A stretch of DNA of 64,000 bases from Wohlfahrtiimonas larvae_A (lineage in GTDB: Bacteria; Pseudomonadota; Gammaproteobacteria; Cardiobacteriales; Wohlfahrtiimonadaceae): assembly GCA_040394195.1 (NCBI GenBank), contig JBEBSR010000006.1, forward strand, positions 3,039 through 67,038, read 5' to 3'. Shown here piece after piece: positions 25,638-35,145 of this stretch. The notes beneath the pieces are model-generated. The model saw nothing but the letters and a program-made list of their open reading frames with translations. It was not told the origin of the DNA and ran no database searches. A program made the translations under genes and the position numbers. How positions within the stretch are numbered: the first letter of the stretch is position 1; each line of letters begins with the position of its first letter.

Positions 25638-26366
25638 ATGTCTAAACCTTGTTTTCAATTAAAGGGCGGTCTTTTTACATTGACCGTTCTTCATTTACAA
25701 ACCATTGATCTCAAAGAGTTCGAAGAAACTCTCAACACAAAAATTGCTGAGTCTCCTGATTTCTTCAAACAATTACCTGTGATCGTTGACTTAAGCCAAT
25801 TGCCAGAAGATGCGTTACACTTAGATTTTAATTGGCTCAAAAACCTTTTAATCAATCAAGGCATCATTCCAGTTGCATTGCACAATATTCCTAAAAATTT
25901 ATTGAATAAAGCAACACAAAGCGATTGGGGAATTTTTCCAAATATTCAACCTCGCTACGATAAGCCAAAAGCAGAAGTTGAACTGAAAAAAGAAACGGAA
26001 AAAGTTACAGCACCACAAGAAGAGATAACTGCTGTTAAACTTGTCACAAATCATATTCGTTCGGGCCAGCAGGTGTATCATCCTGGTGGAGATTTGATTA
26101 TCATCAACACAGTAAATACTGGTGCGGAAGTTTTAGCAGATGGTAATATCCATATATATGGTGCTTTACGTGGTAGAGCATTAGCTGGCGTGAAAGGTGA
26201 TACTTCTGCCAGAATTTTTTGCCAATCACTAGAAGCTGAGCTTGTGTCCATCGCAGGAAAATATAAAGTATTAGAATCCATAGCAGATGAATGGCGCGGC
26301 AAAGCTGTACAAATCTATCTTGAAAATGATGATTTGAAAATCGAGCAATTTACCAAAGAATTTTAA
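25638..26366 (+). CDS. minC: Septum site-determining protein MinC
   Basis: A 242-residue division inhibitor that blocks FtsZ polymers near the poles. The N-terminal domain (1-105) is followed by a Lys/Glu-rich linker and the beta-helix C-terminal domain (about 130-225) with HPGGDLIIINTVNTGAEVLA and IHIYGALRGRALAGVKGD, which binds MinD. It is first of a minC-minD-minE set with normal order and spacing. Confidence 0.93.
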   Translation: MSKPCFQLKGGLFTLTVLHLQTIDLKEFEETLNTKIAESPDFFKQLPVIVDLSQLPEDALHLDFNWLKNLLINQGIIPVALHNIPKNLLNKATQSDWGIFPNIQPRYDKPKAEVELKKETEKVTAPQEEITAVKLVTNHIRSGQQVYHPGGDLIIINTVNTGAEVLADGNIHIYGALRGRALAGVKGDTSARIFCQSLEAELVSIAGKYKVLESIADEWRGKAVQIYLENDDLKIEQFTKEF

Positions 26367-26388
26367 ACATAAGAACTAGGAGTAAAAT

Positions 26389-27198
26389 GTGGCACGAGTA
26401 ATAGTTGTAACTTCAGGCAAAGGTGGTGTTGGTAAAACCACGACAAGTGCTAGCATTGCCGCTGGTTTAGCAAAACGTGGCAATAAAACAGCTGTGATCG
26501 ATTTTGATGTGGGTTTACGCAACCTAGATCTCATCATGGGCTGTGAACGTCGTGTGGTTTATGATTTTGTTAATGTTGTGAATAATGAAGCAACGCTCCA
26601 ACAATCTTTGATTAAAGATAAACGCTTAGAAAACCTGTTCATTCTTCCTGCATCGCAAACACGTGATAAAGATGCACTTTCTGTAGAAGGTGTTGAAAAA
26701 GTCATCAATGATTTAAAAGCATTGGGATTTGAATACATCATTTGCGATTCACCTGCTGGCATCGAAAAAGGTGCTCAATTGGCAATGTACTTTGCAGATG
26801 ATGCAATCGTCACAACCAACCCAGAAGTTTCTTCAGTGCGAGATTCAGACAGAATTTTAGGCATTCTTGCAAGTAAAACAGCAAAAGCTGAAAAAGGCGA
26901 AGAAATCAAACAACATTTGATTTTGAACCGTTATAGCCCTGAACGTGCTGCCTCAGGCGATATGCTATCTGTAACTGACGTTTTAGAAATCTTAGGCATT
27001 CCATTATTAGGCGTTGTGCCAGAATCAGAAGCTGTGTTGCAAAGCTCGAATGCTGGTGTTCCTGTAATTTTGGATGAAGAAGCTGATGCTGGCCAAGCAT
27101 ACGAGGATATTATCTCTCGCTTCCTAGGTGAAGATAAACCTCATCGTTTCATTGAAGCAGAGAAAAAAGGCTTCTTCCAAAAACTTTTTGGAGGTTAA
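26389..27198 (+). CDS. minD: Septum site-determining ATPase MinD
   Basis: A 269-residue deviant-Walker ATPase (SGKGGVGKTTTSASIA at residues 9-24) that binds membrane as an ATP dimer and recruits MinC and MinE. The C-terminal amphipathic helix (KKGFFQKLFGG) is the membrane-targeting sequence. The start is GTG, chosen because AGGAG is 6 nt upstream; the overlapping ATG at 26387 is out of frame. Confidence 0.96.
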   Translation: MARVIVVTSGKGGVGKTTTSASIAAGLAKRGNKTAVIDFDVGLRNLDLIMGCERRVVYDFVNVVNNEATLQQSLIKDKRLENLFILPASQTRDKDALSVEGVEKVINDLKALGFEYIICDSPAGIEKGAQLAMYFADDAIVTTNPEVSSVRDSDRILGILASKTAKAEKGEEIKQHLILNRYSPERAASGDMLSVTDVLEILGIPLLGVVPESEAVLQSSNAGVPVILDEEADAGQAYEDIISRFLGEDKPHRFIEAEKKGFFQKLFGG

Positions 27199-27200
27199 TC

Positions 27201-27521
27201 ATGTTTAGCGCGCTATTTAAAAGAAGAAAGAAGGCATCAACAGCTTCAATCGCTAAAGAGCGTTTGCAGATCATTGTTGCCCACGAAAGAAGCCAAGGCT
27301 CACCTTCTCAACAACCTGATTTTTTACAAGCACTACAAAGAGATATCTTAGAAGTTGTGCGTAAATATATGCAAATCGACAGTGATCAAATCAAAGTCGC
27401 TATGGATAAAGAAGATGGTTGTGATGTTTTAGAGCTCAACATTGTTCTATTGGAAAATGAAGACTCTGATGCAACAGAAGAAACTGCCAAAATAGCAGTT
27501 CTCAACAATGAGACTCGATAA
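27201..27521 (+). CDS. minE: Cell division topological specificity factor MinE
   Basis: A 106-residue protein with the N-terminal amphipathic helix and anti-MinCD segment (AKERLQIIVAHERS) and the topological domain (LQALQRDILEVVRKYMQID). It stimulates MinD ATPase and drives pole-to-pole oscillation. It is somewhat longer than E. coli MinE (88) because of an acidic C-terminal extension. The 3' end overlaps hslR by 14 bp. Confidence 0.93.
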   Translation: MFSALFKRRKKASTASIAKERLQIIVAHERSQGSPSQQPDFLQALQRDILEVVRKYMQIDSDQIKVAMDKEDGCDVLELNIVLLENEDSDATEETAKIAVLNNETR

Positions 27522-27876
27522 ATGGTTATGGGCGGCGAGATTTTTTAAAACTCGCCGTTTGGCTGTTGAAGCCATAGAAAAGAATCAAGTGGAAGTCAAT
27601 GGTGACAGAGCCAAACCTGCTCGCACAATTAAAATTGAAGATACTCTAATCATTCAAAAAGCTGGCGAAACTTTTACAGTAATCGTGGATGATTTAAGCG
27701 AAATTCGTGGTCCTGCTAAAGTTGCGGCTCTGCTCTATCATGAAACAGAAGAAAGCATAGCAAAGCGCATGGAAGATAGAGAAATGAAAAAGCTCGTACA
27801 TAATCCAAAGCCAGATAAAGCACCTGATAAGAAAGATCGCCAACGTTTAAGAGATTTGCGTAAAGGTTATGAGTAA
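27508..27876 (+). CDS. hslR: S4-domain RNA-binding protein Hsp15
   Basis: A 122-residue S4-domain protein (MRLDKWLWAARFFKTRRLA, then VEVNGDRAKPAR) with a basic Lys/Arg-rich tail. Hsp15 binds stalled 50S subunits that carry nascent peptidyl-tRNA and helps recycle them. The start codon lies inside the end of minE and the stop overlaps xerC by 8 bp, so all three are probably coupled. Confidence 0.88.
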   Translation: MRLDKWLWAARFFKTRRLAVEAIEKNQVEVNGDRAKPARTIKIEDTLIIQKAGETFTVIVDDLSEIRGPAKVAALLYHETEESIAKRMEDREMKKLVHNPKPDKAPDKKDRQRLRDLRKGYE

Positions 27877-28801
27877 CCTATTCATTCCCATTGATCAGTT
27901 CTTAGATCAATTTGCACAACGCTATCGCCCAAGAAGCGTTGAAATTAAGTCCTTAACTTTACGACAACTGGCTGAATACCTATCTGATCATCATATTCAA
28001 TCATGGGATGATTGTGATCAAGCATGCTTACAAAAATACATTATCTATCGCCATAAAGGTGATAAACAACACGCAACATTCAGCAAACCATTATCACTTA
28101 CAAGTTTAAAAACTCACTTAGCTGGTATTCGAGTATTTTTTGATTTCTTAGAATCAAAAGAAATCATCACATCTAACCCTGCTCGCTTAGTGAAAACACC
28201 AAAAGTACAACAAGCGCTGCCTAAAGTGATTGCTGTAGATACAATTCAAGAACTATTGGATCAAACGCCAGATCCTGATAACCCATTAGAAGTTCGTGAT
28301 TTAGCCATTTGTGAGCTATTTTATAGCTCTGGTGTGCGCTTATCAGAACTTACAGCGCTAAATATTAAGCATATCTCCATATCTGCCAATGAAATACGTG
28401 TTATTGATGGTAAAGGTGGCAAAGATCGCATTGTACCGTTAGGTCATAAAGCTAAAGAAGCATTGCAAAGATGGCTTACGATTCGTAATCAATGGATGAA
28501 GCAAGACAATGCATTATTCATCACACAACAAGGTAATCGCCTCACAAGCAGACAAATCAGTAATCGAGTGAAACATATTGCTAGTAAGCTTGGAAAAGGC
28601 TTAAAAGTAAATCCTCACATGTTTCGTCACTCTATGGCAACTCATGTTTTAGAATCTAGCCAAGATATTCGTTCTGTACAAGAATTATTGGGCCATGCTG
28701 ATATATCTACAACCCAAGTTTATACACATTTAGATTTTGGGCATTTATCCAAAGTATTCGATTCCGCACATCCTCGTGCTAAGAAAAAGCCTAAAAAATA
28801 G
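27869..28801 (+). CDS. xerC: Tyrosine recombinase XerC
   Basis: A 310-residue recombinase that resolves chromosome dimers at dif with XerD. The N-terminal SAM-like DNA-binding domain is followed by the catalytic residues: Arg in YSSGVRLSEL, His-x-x-Arg in NPHMFRHSMATHVLE, His in LLGHADIS and the nucleophile Tyr in TTQVYTHLD. Placement behind the min operon joins two division functions. A XerD assignment is less likely but cannot be excluded without comparison. Confidence 0.87.
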   Translation: MSNLFIPIDQFLDQFAQRYRPRSVEIKSLTLRQLAEYLSDHHIQSWDDCDQACLQKYIIYRHKGDKQHATFSKPLSLTSLKTHLAGIRVFFDFLESKEIITSNPARLVKTPKVQQALPKVIAVDTIQELLDQTPDPDNPLEVRDLAICELFYSSGVRLSELTALNIKHISISANEIRVIDGKGGKDRIVPLGHKAKEALQRWLTIRNQWMKQDNALFITQQGNRLTSRQISNRVKHIASKLGKGLKVNPHMFRHSMATHVLESSQDIRSVQELLGHADISTTQVYTHLDFGHLSKVFDSAHPRAKKKPKK

Positions 28802-28920
28802 TATTACAACTGATTTATAACTATCTAGAACGTGTTAAATATTCATGATCTAACCAATGATTAAAATAAAATTAAGATACCAATACCGCACTTTACAATA
28901 GAAATATACGGGAAGTAAAA

Positions 28921-29796
28921 ATGAAATCTATAATTGAAAACCAAGAAAAATTTAATGAAATGGCAACAATATTTCCAGAAGAAGCTATGGTAATTATTAA
29001 CAAAGCCAAGCTTCTAACCATCAAAATAGTAAGCAATGAAATAATTGATAATGACAGTCATATCTATTCCTGTAAATTTGGTGGTATACCATATTTTCCT
29101 AAGGATATAGAGTATCCACGGAATAATGAAGGAGAGCCATTAGCTTTATTGGCACAATTTAATTTAGATGAGATTTTTTCAAATCCAGAAATTTTAGAAG
29201 CATGTCAGAAGGATAAATTCTTAAAATTTCTCCCTAAAACAGGAATGCTTAGCTTTTTCCATGATGTTTTGGATGATGAAATGCTCGGCTTAGACGATGA
29301 TAATAAGAATGGATCTAGGGTTTATTATTTTCCTGAAATTATAAAAAATGATAGCAACAAAGCGCATGACATGCATAAAGAATTATGTGCAGCCGATTAT
29401 TATGAAAAAGGCATACCAGATTATTGGAAAGTTAGTCGCTCTATAACTACACATCTAATATATACATTACCGAGCGATTTCCACTATGAACCTAGAAGCA
29501 AAGAATTAGATGATTACATAGATTTATGTGTAAATAATCCTACCTATGGTGATTTTTCTTGTGAGATAGAAGAAGAGATCACTACCATTGGTTGGCATGG
29601 CTCTTATATTGGAGGTTATCCAACCTTTATGAATGGAGAATTTAGATCAAAAGATGAGAGTAGATCTATTACCTTATTACATGTCAGCTTATTGGACTAC
29701 TATGATATAGGTGGCTTTGCTTATTTCTTTATTTCAGAAAAAGACTTAAAGAATTTAGATTTTTCTAATCTTATCGTGATGAGTGATTACTCCTAA
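28921..29796 (+). CDS. YwqG/DUF1963-family protein
   Basis: A 291-residue cytoplasmic, acidic protein. KFGGIPYFPKDIEYPRNNE, PLALLAQFNLDEI, the mid-region TGMLSFFHD and the late GGYPTF resemble DUF1963 (YwqG) proteins, which have no agreed biochemical role and are sometimes linked to polymorphic-toxin immunity neighbourhoods. It is notably richer in AT and in rare ATA/AGA codons than the genes on either side, which suggests later acquisition. It stands alone, 119 bp after xerC. Confidence 0.7.
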   Translation: MKSIIENQEKFNEMATIFPEEAMVIINKAKLLTIKIVSNEIIDNDSHIYSCKFGGIPYFPKDIEYPRNNEGEPLALLAQFNLDEIFSNPEILEACQKDKFLKFLPKTGMLSFFHDVLDDEMLGLDDDNKNGSRVYYFPEIIKNDSNKAHDMHKELCAADYYEKGIPDYWKVSRSITTHLIYTLPSDFHYEPRSKELDDYIDLCVNNPTYGDFSCEIEEEITTIGWHGSYIGGYPTFMNGEFRSKDESRSITLLHVSLLDYYDIGGFAYFFISEKDLKNLDFSNLIVMSDYS

Positions 29797-29898
29797 TTTT
29801 TGCATTCCTGCTATTACCATAACTTACATTAAGATTTTTTTATAAATTTCAATATTATATATAGAAATCTATTTGTTTTTAATAAGTTCCATGGCAAT

Positions 29899-29926
29899 AA
29901 AAAACCACGCTTTCGCGTGGTTTTCA
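29899..29926. terminator. Bidirectional terminator between the YwqG-like gene and ahpC
   Basis: AAAACCACGC-TTTC-GCGTGGTTTT: a 6-10 bp stem with a run of A on one side and T on the other, between two converging genes. Confidence 0.85.
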
Positions 29927-29948
29927 TTATGCTTTTGGAAAACTCAAA

Positions 29949-30524
29949 TTATAGAGTTTCGCCGCCTACTGCACGGTTACATGGGCATAATTCATCAGTT
30001 TGTAACGCATCAAGGATACGTAAAACTTCGTTAGGGTTACGACCAACATTCAAACCGTTTACAGAAACGTGTTGAATAACGTTGTCTGGATCTACGATAA
30101 ATGTTGCACGCAATGCAACACCAGCTTCTTGATCACGAACACCTAACATGTCGATCAATTCACCTTTAACGTCAGCAAATGAGTAATGGCCTAATTTATC
30201 TAGATCTTTATGATCACGTCTCCAAGCCAATTTACAGAATTCGTTATCTACGCTACCGCCCATTAATACAGCGTCACGATCAGCGAACTCACCAGCTAAT
30301 TTGTCAAACGCTACGATTTCTGTAGGGCAAACAAATGTGAAATCTTTTGGATAGAAATAGATAACTTTCCATTTACCTGGGAAAGATTTTTCATTGATTG
30401 TTTCGAACGCAGATACGCCGTTTTCTTCGTGATGATTGAAACCTGGTTTAACACCTGTTACTTCGAAAGCGTCTAAACGGTCACCAACAGTTTTTGAGTT
30501 ACCAAAAGTAAAATCAACATCCAT
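29949..30524 (-). CDS. ahpC: Peroxiredoxin, AhpC type (AhpD-linked group)
   Basis: A 191-residue 2-Cys peroxiredoxin. The peroxidatic Cys is at residue 66 in DFTFVCPTE. The C-terminus has a pair, ELCPCNR (Cys180 and Cys182), as in mycobacterial-type AhpC reduced by AhpD rather than AhpF. It reduces hydrogen peroxide and organic peroxides. AAAGGAG precedes the ATG, and codons are biased, suggesting strong expression. No ahpD or ahpF is adjacent. Confidence 0.87.
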   Translation of the reverse strand: MDVDFTFGNSKTVGDRLDAFEVTGVKPGFNHHEENGVSAFETINEKSFPGKWKVIYFYPKDFTFVCPTEIVAFDKLAGEFADRDAVLMGGSVDNEFCKLAWRRDHKDLDKLGHYSFADVKGELIDMLGVRDQEAGVALRATFIVDPDNVIQHVSVNGLNVGRNPNEVLRILDALQTDELCPCNRAVGGETL

Positions 30525-30720
30525 GTTAATACTCCTTTAAGTTAATTGAACGAAAAATAATTGACGGAAACATAGTATATATTTAAACCAACATATACAA
30601 GGGAATTGCCTATTAAAATACTAAACATGCGTTATTTAAGATTTTAATCTATCATCCCACATTTCAACTCTGCGTCACCAAAATTGAAACGATACTGCTA
30701 TTGATTATAGTATAAATTTT

Positions 30721-32337
30721 CTAGCTCGACATTGATCCTTTCGACAATTCGATAACTTTCTTAAATGTTTTCTGCAATAAATTAGGGATTACACGCGCAC
30801 CACGAACCCTTGCATAATCACACACAGCTAAGGCTAAATCTGGCTTAGAGCTTTTTTGAATTGCCTTTTGAATAATCTCATGCACTGGCACATTCACAAA
30901 TTCAGAAGATCCATAAGCAATCTCTTTATAAACAGAACTAAAACCTTTTTGGAATAAGAAATTTTCGATATCTCGTGATGGCAGCTGTGTCATATGCTGG
31001 TAATAAGTCTCTTTATCTCGACAATATGATCGCACAGTTTTAGCATAATGACGCCCTGCTGCATCACCATCTGACATTACATACCATTCAATGCCCATCG
31101 CTTCCGCATATTCAATCAAAGGCAAAACACCGCATTGAGCAAACTCAACCAAAGCAATTCCTTCTGCATTTAAATTATGCCCACAAATTTCTGCCAATTC
31201 ACGCAAGAGCCAAATCTCTGTTTCACCTTCCACCAAAAACCAACAACGTGCAAACAGCGCAACAGGACGGCGATGAAAGATATGAAATAACACTTTGCGA
31301 TTAGTACTTGCACTCAACTCTTTTGGCATGACTTGATTTGCGACAATTTCAGATTCAGAACGTGAAATACGAATCACATTAGGCAATGCCAACATTGGGA
31401 TTAAATCGCTTGTATTACTCGTTAAAATCTTTTGCACAGGAATATTATTCAATAATCGCATGCCAACAGAAGTTACAATGGGATGAGTATTACCAAAGTT
31501 TTTCAAACATAGAATTGGCAATGAATTTTCTGGCAAAGAGTAACCCATTCGATAAAAAATAATGCTAGAGAAGAATTTCATCATCACATTACGCGCAGTT
31601 GCATTATCCATTTGATCTAAAAGATCATTAATTTTATCCAGTACTTGCCAATCTTCCAATGTTGGCTTTTTAATGTGCTCTTCATCCTGTTTATTATTCA
31701 CAAGATAATAAGTTAATAATAACGTTGCAGCATACAAGCCTTGCTTCAATTCTCGTTCAGTTAAACTGTCATTATCTTTGGATAACTGCTGAGCCAATAA
31801 ATCATAAAATGCCTTAACACGCTGATCTTCATTCTTAAGAATCGGCTCATAACGGCGATTACTGCGAAAAATAATCAATGGACTGATATCTAATAATCGG
31901 CGCAAACGTATTGGAAAATTATCTGTTTCAATGATCTCTTCATTGTCATCAATAAAATGATGATATGTTGTGATTTTTCCTTCAACTCGATTAGCTGTCA
32001 CTTGATAGCAAACAACATTTTTTCTTAATTGAGGAGAGAAATAGCTAACATCAGCAAGTTCAGGATAGACTTGCAACGATTCTTCTGTAACCAATGGATT
32101 CTCAATATAAGTAAATCGTAAACTTAAACACTCTTCTGAGCAATCTTCATCATGATAAAAATCATGATCTTGGCAATCGTATAAGAAATTCTCTTTAGTG
32201 ATGACAGCCAATGCAGCAAGCAAGCTAGATGATCCCCAGCTATTTTCACCAATCAATACACTGATATCACTATTAAAACTCATATATAGGTCTTTAATTC
32301 CCTTAAAGCCCTGAATTTCTACTGAATGGAGTAACAT
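30721..32337 (-). CDS. OLD-family ATPase-TOPRIM protein (YbjD/DUF2813-like) with altered Walker A
   Basis: A 538-residue protein with an N-terminal SMC/OLD-like ATPase part (VEIQGFKGIKDL, LIGENSWGSSSL) and a C-terminal TOPRIM nuclease domain (CWFLVEGETEIWLL and WYVMSDGDAAGRHYA, giving the Glu and DxD metal ligands). It resembles E. coli YbjD. The Walker A lysine is replaced by Ser36 (codon TCA at 32230-32232), while the TOPRIM residues look intact, so ATP use may be lost or changed. OLD-family enzymes act in DNA damage response or phage defence; the role here is unknown. It stands alone next to cysS. Confidence 0.75.
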   Translation of the reverse strand: MLLHSVEIQGFKGIKDLYMSFNSDISVLIGENSWGSSSLLAALAVITKENFLYDCQDHDFYHDEDCSEECLSLRFTYIENPLVTEESLQVYPELADVSYFSPQLRKNVVCYQVTANRVEGKITTYHHFIDDNEEIIETDNFPIRLRRLLDISPLIIFRSNRRYEPILKNEDQRVKAFYDLLAQQLSKDNDSLTERELKQGLYAATLLLTYYLVNNKQDEEHIKKPTLEDWQVLDKINDLLDQMDNATARNVMMKFFSSIIFYRMGYSLPENSLPILCLKNFGNTHPIVTSVGMRLLNNIPVQKILTSNTSDLIPMLALPNVIRISRSESEIVANQVMPKELSASTNRKVLFHIFHRRPVALFARCWFLVEGETEIWLLRELAEICGHNLNAEGIALVEFAQCGVLPLIEYAEAMGIEWYVMSDGDAAGRHYAKTVRSYCRDKETYYQHMTQLPSRDIENFLFQKGFSSVYKEIAYGSSEFVNVPVHEIIQKAIQKSSKPDLALAVCDYARVRGARVIPNLLQKTFKKVIELSKGSMSS

Positions 32338-32485
32338 TTGTCTCCTTTAATTATTGTTTTAAAGCCACTGCCCTAAAGGATATATTAATCTGATTTTTTT
32401 CCAAGTGTTATTCTCTTGAATCAATCATAAATGTCCCCATCATGTTAAGCTATACAGTACTTTTTTATTTCATCGGAATCATTTT

Positions 32486-33862
32486 ATGCTCACGATTTTT
32501 AATAGTCTAACGAGAAAACACGAAAACTTTGTCCCCATTGAGCCTAACAAAATCCGCATGTATGTATGTGGAATGACAGTTTATGATTACTGTCATATTG
32601 GCCATGCGCGTTCGTTAATCTCATTTGATATGATTCGTCGTTATTTAATGCATAAAGGTTTCGATGTTCATTTCGTGCGTAATATTACTGATATTGATGA
32701 CAAAATCATTGCTCGTGCCAATGAACGTGGCATCACAATTCAAGAATTAACCAATGAATTCATTCAAGCAATGCATGAAGATTGTGATGCATTGAATGTA
32801 TTAGCACCAGATACAGAACCCAAAGCAACAGAAGCTGTAACTGGTATGATTGAATTGATCAATGGATTGATTGAAAAAGATTTAGCTTATGCTGTGCCTG
32901 ATGGCGATGTTTACTATCGTGTGCGCCGCTTTAAATATTACGGAAAATTATCCAACCAAAATATTGATGAATTACGCTCTGGTGAACGCGTTGAAGTAGA
33001 ATCGAAAAAAGAAGATCCTTTAGATTTCGTATTATGGAAACGTGCTAAACCTAACGAACCATTCTGGGAATCACCTTGGGGCAATGGTCGCCCTGGTTGG
33101 CACATTGAATGTTCAGTAATGAGTAAAGAAGCATTGGGCAGCCATTTTGATATTCATGGCGGCGGTATGGATCTAAAATTCCCGCATCATGAATGTGAAA
33201 TTGCGCAATCTGAAGGTTATCATGATCACCCAATGGCAAATTATTGGATGCATAATGGTTTCATCAACATCAACAATGAAAAAATGAGTAAATCACTCGG
33301 CAACTTCTTCACAATTCGTGATGTGTTGAAATACTTCCCTGCTGAAGTGATTCGTTTCTTCATGCTGAACAGCCATTATCGTACACATGTGAACTATTCA
33401 GATGATTTATTAAACCAAGCATGGAATGGTTTACGTCGTTTATACACAGCATTGAATGATGCACCTGAATCATTACCTGATTTTGATGCAAATCACCCGA
33501 TTGCTGTGCGTTTTGCAGAAGTGATGGATGATGATTTCAATACACCACAAGCAATTGATTTATTGTTTGAAGCTGCAAACTTATACAATAAAAACCATGA
33601 TCCAAAAGATTACGTAGTATTAAAAACTTTGGGCAATGTTTTAGGTATTTTGGATGCAAATCCTGATCAGTTCTTAAAAAGCGCACCCAATCAATCTGAT
33701 GATGATTCAGAAATCATTGAAGCATTGATCGTAAAACGTAACGAAGCTCGTGCTAATAAAGATTGGGCTGAATCTGATCGTATTCGTGATGAATTAAAGG
33801 CTCGCAATGTTGTCTTGGAAGATAAACAAGGCAAAACAACATGGCGCAGAGAAACAAATTAA
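32486..33862 (+). CDS. cysS: Cysteinyl-tRNA synthetase
   Basis: A 458-residue class I synthetase. CGMTVYDYCHIGHARS holds a zinc ligand and the HIGH signature, MHNGFININNEKMSKSLGNF holds KMSKS, and WHIECSVM with FPHHECEIAQSE supply more zinc ligands. A DALR-like helical end follows. Length agrees with E. coli CysRS (461). Confidence 0.96.
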   Translation: MLTIFNSLTRKHENFVPIEPNKIRMYVCGMTVYDYCHIGHARSLISFDMIRRYLMHKGFDVHFVRNITDIDDKIIARANERGITIQELTNEFIQAMHEDCDALNVLAPDTEPKATEAVTGMIELINGLIEKDLAYAVPDGDVYYRVRRFKYYGKLSNQNIDELRSGERVEVESKKEDPLDFVLWKRAKPNEPFWESPWGNGRPGWHIECSVMSKEALGSHFDIHGGGMDLKFPHHECEIAQSEGYHDHPMANYWMHNGFININNEKMSKSLGNFFTIRDVLKYFPAEVIRFFMLNSHYRTHVNYSDDLLNQAWNGLRRLYTALNDAPESLPDFDANHPIAVRFAEVMDDDFNTPQAIDLLFEAANLYNKNHDPKDYVVLKTLGNVLGILDANPDQFLKSAPNQSDDDSEIIEALIVKRNEARANKDWAESDRIRDELKARNVVLEDKQGKTTWRRETN

Positions 33863-33880
33863 ATTTAAGGAGTTAATACT

Positions 33881-34156
33881 ATGATTAATCCAGAAACTAA
33901 AGAACCATTAGTAGATTTTCCAACACATTTTCTATTCAAAATTACAGGTTTAAATACTGATGAATTTGAAAATGATATCGTGGATATTTTGAAGCAAGTG
34001 GATCCCAAAATTGATAGCTCAAAAATTAAACGTTTAATGAGTAAATCAGACAAATATTTATCTTTATCTATTGATGTTTGGGTAGAAACTCAAGAAGATA
34101 TTGATAAGGTTTATGAGTTATTAAAAGCTGAAGAACGTGTACTTTGGGCGCTGTAA
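33881..34156 (+). CDS. ybeD: YbeD-family DUF493 protein
   Basis: A 91-residue ferredoxin-like-fold protein: LVDFPTHFLFKITGL at the start, a central basic SKYLSLSIDVWVE-like strand and the ending ELLKAEERVLWAL match the DUF493/YbeD family. The function is not established; in E. coli it lies with lipB and dacA. It follows cysS by 18 bp with a GGAG site and ends at a terminator. Confidence 0.85.
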   Translation: MINPETKEPLVDFPTHFLFKITGLNTDEFENDIVDILKQVDPKIDSSKIKRLMSKSDKYLSLSIDVWVETQEDIDKVYELLKAEERVLWAL

Positions 34157-34173
34157 ACCATATCTATTAATAC

Positions 34174-34203
34174 TAAAAACCCACATTTATGTGGGTTTTT
34201 ATT
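34174..34203. terminator. Bidirectional terminator after ybeD
   Basis: AAAAACCCACA-TTTA-TGTGGGTTTTT, a clean hairpin between converging genes. Confidence 0.87.
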
Positions 34204-34208
34204 GAATT

Positions 34209-35045
34209 TTACCGATAACCTGCCAACCAATATAACGCTATAATTACAAAAACAATCCCAAATAAACCAAGTTTACTACCTTCTCTCGGCGGATAACCAT
34301 AATCATTACTATCTTCATTTCCAGGTGCAAATAACAAATATAACGAAAATAGTCCGCCAATCATTGGTACAAATGTTAATAATAAATACCAACCAGATAA
34401 ATTCAAATCATGTAATCGTAATATACCAAAACGCAAACTCACCAATGAATACAACAATCCAACGATAGCTAATATCATTGAGCTTTCAGCTGCTTGATCT
34501 GCATTATTTACATTAGGGTTGATCATTAATGACATCCAAATCAATACAATCACAAAAACTACAACAAAGGATAATAAGCCCGCATTTAAATAGTTCAATC
34601 GGCCATATCGCCCTGCCAATGATAAAGAAAAAATAGCTGGCGGCTTATCCACTTCTACAGCTTCATCCTCAGCCTGCTGAGCCATTCTCGCTTCGTATTC
34701 ATCGCGTGCAGCTTGGCGTCGCTGTTCAGCTTCTAAATTAGGCTGTGCTTCTCTTTTGATAGCCTCAGCTTTTTCTGATTGTGATTTCTCTAACGACAAA
34801 TACATGTTTGCCATGGCAGAAGACATCATCGTGATCATCAAACCCAATTGCTCTAATTGAGATTTAAGCCTCAAAGCCTCATCCAATGATAGATCTTTCT
34901 TTAAAGTAATTTCTTGGCCAGAAAAGAAAGCCTCTCTTTGTGCTTCAGGGAGCTTTAATACTTTTGACACCTTATCTTTCACTGATCTTTCATCAAAGCC
35001 TGGCAAGATAGTACCATTAAAAACTAAGTTATATTTTTCAGACAT
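34209..35045 (-). CDS. DUF805 membrane protein with N-terminal soluble domain (paralogue A)
   Basis: A 278-residue protein. Residues 1-75 form a small soluble domain (YNLVFNGTILPGFDE, FFSGQEITLKKDLSLDEALR, LEQLGLMITM), followed by a charged, helix-prone linker and four membrane spans of DUF805 type (GRYGRLNYLNAG, LRFGILRLHDLNLSGWYLLL, LFAPGNEDSNDYG). The function is unknown. The N-terminal domain is clearly homologous to that of the protein at 35623-36873, with a lipoprotein gene between them on the opposite strand. Confidence 0.72.
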   Translation of the reverse strand: MSEKYNLVFNGTILPGFDERSVKDKVSKVLKLPEAQREAFFSGQEITLKKDLSLDEALRLKSQLEQLGLMITMMSSAMANMYLSLEKSQSEKAEAIKREAQPNLEAEQRRQAARDEYEARMAQQAEDEAVEVDKPPAIFSLSLAGRYGRLNYLNAGLLSFVVVFVIVLIWMSLMINPNVNNADQAAESSMILAIVGLLYSLVSLRFGILRLHDLNLSGWYLLLTFVPMIGGLFSLYLLFAPGNEDSNDYGYPPREGSKLGLFGIVFVIIALYWLAGYR

Positions 35046-35145
35046 ATAAATTTATTGATTATCCTTATCTAAAAATAGTATTACATTGATTTAAAACTAA
35101 TATTAGCACTATACTGAACAAATCCAACCCTGTGAGGAAACTTGA

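Noticed and set aside
30525..30720. An OxyR-type site before ahpC.
   Set aside because: Only a short AGATT-TT-AATCT repeat is seen; the ATAG/CTAT spacing of OxyR sites is not present.
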